Below, one piece after another: positions 15,018 through 17,474 of a stretch of 17,474 nucleotides of DNA; position 1 is the first letter of the stretch; each line of letters opens with the position of its first letter. Both the position numbers and the translations under genes were made by a program. The stretch is from JANLQX01 sp031368095 (GTDB lineage: Bacteria; Actinomycetota; Acidimicrobiia; Acidimicrobiales; JANYDT01), in contig JANLQX010000341.1 of the NCBI GenBank assembly GCA_031368095.1, forward strand, positions 1 to 17,474, written 5' to 3'. The notes beneath the pieces are model-generated. The model had not been told where the DNA came from. It saw only the letters and a program-made list of their open reading frames with translations, and ran no database searches.

Positions 15018-17474
15018 TTAGGCAATACCGGCGGCGGAACGGGCGAGGCCGAGCGCCTCGTCGAGACCGCCAGGATTGCGTCCACCGGCGACCGCGAGAT
15101 CGGCCGACTTGCCGCCCCCACCGCCGATTGATTTCAACGCATCGGCAATAAGGTCCGACGCATGGAAACCGCTGTTACTGCGCACCGCGCTCACGAGTGA
15201 GACGCCGCCGGTCGCGGGAGCGGCCCCGAGTACCACGGCGTTGATCCCGGCTACATCACGCACCGCCACGGCAAGGTCCTTGAGTTCGTCGCGTGACGCA
15301 TCGTCGACACGAGCCACGACAACGCCATTCACCGCCGAAGCAGCCAACGTGACCGCTCGCCCGCCAGCCACGTGACGGCGTAACCCGTCAAGTTCTTTCT
15401 CCAAGGCCTTGCGCTCGTCAAGAAGTTTGGCCACACGGTCAGCCAGATCTTCGGGCTTCACCCGAAGGGCCCGCGACGCATCGGCCAAGATCCGTTCATC
15501 AGCGCGCAGACGATCGATCGTGCGAGTGCCGGTAGTCGCTTCGATCCGTCGGATATTGGAGCCGATTGAACTCTCACTGCTCACCGTGATGGCTCCTATC
15601 TGACCGACGTTGCTCACATGGGTTCCGCCGCAGAACTCGAGCGACGGACCCGCCCGCAAGATCCGCACCCTGTCGCCGTATTTGTCACCGAAGAACGCAA
15701 TGGCCCCCATCTCCTCGGCCTCGGCCTTGGTGACCTCCGGGTTCACGGTGTCGGCGGCCGTGAGCACCACCTCGTTGACGAGGTCTTCGATGCGGCCTAT
15801 CTGCTCGGAGGTGACCGCGTCGTAGTGGGAGAAGTCAAACCTCAATCGGTCGGGGCCGACGAGCGAGCCGGCCTGCTTCACGTGATCGCCCAGCACCTGA
15901 CGCAAGGCCCAGTGCAGAAGATGGGTGGCGGTGTGGTTGCGACGGGTGGCGTTGCGCTTGGCCACGTCGACTTCAGCATCCGCGCTCACGCCCACCTCGA
16001 TCGAACCGGACCGGACGACGGCGCGGTGACGACTCAGTCCGGGAATGGCGTAGGTCGTGTCGACGACATCAGCGACGCCGGTTGCGGTGCGGACGACGCC
16101 GGTGTCACCGACCTGTCCCCCAGACTCGGCGTAGAACGGAGACCGATCGAGAAAGATCTCGATCTGATTCGGGTCGTTGTCGTCGACACTCACCACGGCG
16201 AGCACGGTGGCGTCGGGCACCGAAGTCGTCGAATAGCCGACGAACGATGTGGTGCCGTTCGCCTCCATCACCTCGCGATACTGCCTGGCGAGTTCGTCGG
16301 GAGTGGTCGCGTTCTTACGAGCGGCACGAGCACGGTTGCGCTGTTCGCCCATGAGTACTTCGAAGCGGGCTTCGTCAACCCCGACGCCTCGCTCGGCGGC
16401 AATCTCTCGGGTGAGTTCAAGCTGGAAGCCGAAGGTGTCATGGAGCTCAAATGCCGTGTCGCCATCGAGCGCTGCGCCATTGATAAGCGCACCCATCTTT
16501 TCGTCGAGCATCACGCTACCCCTCTCCAGCGTCTTGCGGAACTGCTCCTCTTCGCGCGTGATGACGTTGAGAATGTGTGTGCGACGCTCTCGAACCTGCG
16601 GGTAGGCGCCGCCCATGACATTGATGGCTACGTCGACCAGTTCGGGCATCACGTTGCGCTTGGCACCGAGGCGATAGGCATGGCGAACAGCCCGGCGAAT
16701 GATGCGTCGAAGGACGTAGCCACGGTCGTTGTTGCTCGGGAACACGTCGTCGGCGATGAGCATGGCGGCCGAGCGAGCGTGCTCGGCGAGCACGCGGAGG
16801 GAGAACGAGTCGGGGTCGTCGTAGTCCCCCACGATGTACTTGGCACCGGTGATGACGCCGGCCCGCTCGATGAGTGGCGCCATCAGATCGGTCTCCCAGA
16901 CTGACTCGACGCCCTGCAGAAGGCACAGCATTCGTTCGAGGCCGCCACCGGTGTCGATCGAGGGCTTCGGCAGCGACGTACGGGTGCCGCCGTCGGACTG
17001 ATCGAACTGCATGAACACGAGGTTCCAGAACTCGATATAGCGGGCCTCGGCCGCCGGGTTGAGCGGACCGCCCTCGGGGCCGTACTCCGGACCGCGGTCG
17101 ATGAAGACCTCGCTGCAGGGGCCGCAGGGACCGGTCGGACCCATTTGCCAGAAGTTGTCCTTGTCACCAAGACGCTGGACGCGCTCGATCGGCATGGGCG
17201 TCAGCTCCAGCCACAGCTTCTCGGCCTCGTCATCGGACTCGTGGACGGTGACCCACAGTTTTTCCGGATCGAACTGCAGCGTGTTGGTGATGAAGTCCCA
17301 CGCATACGTGATGGCGTCGCGCTTGAAGTAGTCACCAAAGCTGAAGTTGCCGAGCATCTCGAAGAACACGAGGTGACGGGCGGTACGGCCCACGTCGTCG
17401 AGGTCGTTGTGCTTGCCGCCGGCACGGACACACTTCTGCGACGTGGTGGCCCGCTTGTAGGGCGGCGTTTCGTC
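15018..17474 (-). CDS. alaS: Alanine–tRNA ligase (N-terminus beyond window)
   Basis: Charges tRNA-Ala with alanine and hydrolyses mischarged Ser/Gly products. 818 residues are visible; by comparison with family lengths (~870–890) about 50 N-terminal residues lie beyond the window edge. The catalytic core begins with ETPPYKRATTSQKCVRAGGK and continues through RTARHLVFFEMLGNFSFGDY. The editing domain shows HTATH (514–518, visible numbering) and CGGTHVS (615–621), which together carry the zinc ligands. The C-Ala/DHHA1 domain is recognisable by GGGGKSADLAVAGG near the end. It is the first gene of the minus-strand operon with ruvX, mltG and aroE, a linkage widespread in actinobacteria. Confidence 0.98.
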   Translation of the reverse strand, partial: DETPPYKRATTSQKCVRAGGKHNDLDDVGRTARHLVFFEMLGNFSFGDYFKRDAITYAWDFITNTLQFDPEKLWVTVHESDDEAEKLWLELTPMPIERVQRLGDKDNFWQMGPTGPCGPCSEVFIDRGPEYGPEGGPLNPAAEARYIEFWNLVFMQFDQSDGGTRTSLPKPSIDTGGGLERMLCLLQGVESVWETDLMAPLIERAGVITGAKYIVGDYDDPDSFSLRVLAEHARSAAMLIADDVFPSNNDRGYVLRRIIRRAVRHAYRLGAKRNVMPELVDVAINVMGGAYPQVRERRTHILNVITREEEQFRKTLERGSVMLDEKMGALINGAALDGDTAFELHDTFGFQLELTREIAAERGVGVDEARFEVLMGEQRNRARAARKNATTPDELARQYREVMEANGTTSFVGYSTTSVPDATVLAVVSVDDNDPNQIEIFLDRSPFYAESGGQVGDTGVVRTATGVADVVDTTYAIPGLSRHRAVVRSGSIEVGVSADAEVDVAKRNATRRNHTATHLLHWALRQVLGDHVKQAGSLVGPDRLRFDFSHYDAVTSEQIGRIEDLVNEVVLTAADTVNPEVTKAEAEEMGAIAFFGDKYGDRVRILRAGPSLEFCGGTHVSNVGQIGAITVSSESSIGSNIRRIEATTGTRTIDRLRADERILADASRALRVKPEDLADRVAKLLDERKALEKELDGLRRHVAGGRAVTLAASAVNGVVVARVDDASRDELKDLAVAVRDVAGINAVVLGAAPATGGVSLVSAVRSNSGFHASDLIADALKSIGGGGGKSADLAVAGGRNPGGLDEALGLARSAAGIA

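Noticed and set aside
15618..16904. A 428-codon plus-strand open frame opposite alaS.
   Set aside because: alaS is unambiguous on the other strand, and the plus frame shows no domain.
1..17474. RNA genes, CRISPR arrays, insertion sequences, integrases or attachment sites.
   Set aside because: I saw no clustered repeats with spacers, transposase or integrase motifs, tRNA-like cloverleaf or rRNA segments; nearly all bases are explained by protein-coding genes.

Overview
This window comes from a GC-rich bacterial chromosome. The order alaS–ruvX–mltG–aroE, then a prepilin peptidase, aroC and aroK, all on the minus strand, is a housekeeping arrangement known from Actinomycetota. Together with GTG starts, stop/start overlaps and apparently leaderless genes, it suggests an actinobacterium, possibly of the Acidimicrobiia type; the exact lineage is an inference. 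Coding density is very high. I see no tRNA, rRNA, CRISPR array, insertion sequence or phage gene.

Left part (1–6866). The first 4.3 kb is one uninterrupted minus-strand frame. It holds the N-terminal 1442 residues of an exported alpha-2-macroglobulin family protein, whose C-terminus (including the region where a thioester would lie) is beyond base 1. Divergent from it, across about 174 bp, is a membrane-anchored GGDEF–EAL protein. It has an extracytoplasmic Cache-like sensor and intact motifs for making, sensing and degrading cyclic di-GMP.

Middle part (6902–12395). aroK and aroC (shikimate pathway) and an A24 prepilin peptidase run on the minus strand. Divergent from the peptidase is a plus-strand three-gene unit: a DrrA-type ABC ATPase, a DrrB-type ABC-2 permease and a WYL-domain HTH regulator, probably a small-molecule exporter with its own regulator. 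Two details stand out. The ATPase has Val where the Walker B Asp should be. The regulator has a near-perfect Shine-Dalgarno positioned for an ATC codon, with no canonical start at that spacing.

Right part (12373–17474). aroE, mltG, ruvX and alaS form a tightly packed minus-strand operon with 4-bp overlaps. alaS loses its N-terminal ~50 residues at the window edge. The exporter/regulator unit sits between aroE and the peptidase in opposite orientation and overlaps the 3' end of aroE by 23 bp. It therefore looks like an insertion into an otherwise conserved aro gene cluster.

Most of the window is ordinary core genome. The best leads are the altered Walker B, the ATC start, the exporter cassette with CCGGAA direct repeats upstream, and the cysteine-paired alpha-2-macroglobulin next to a cyclic-di-GMP sensor.
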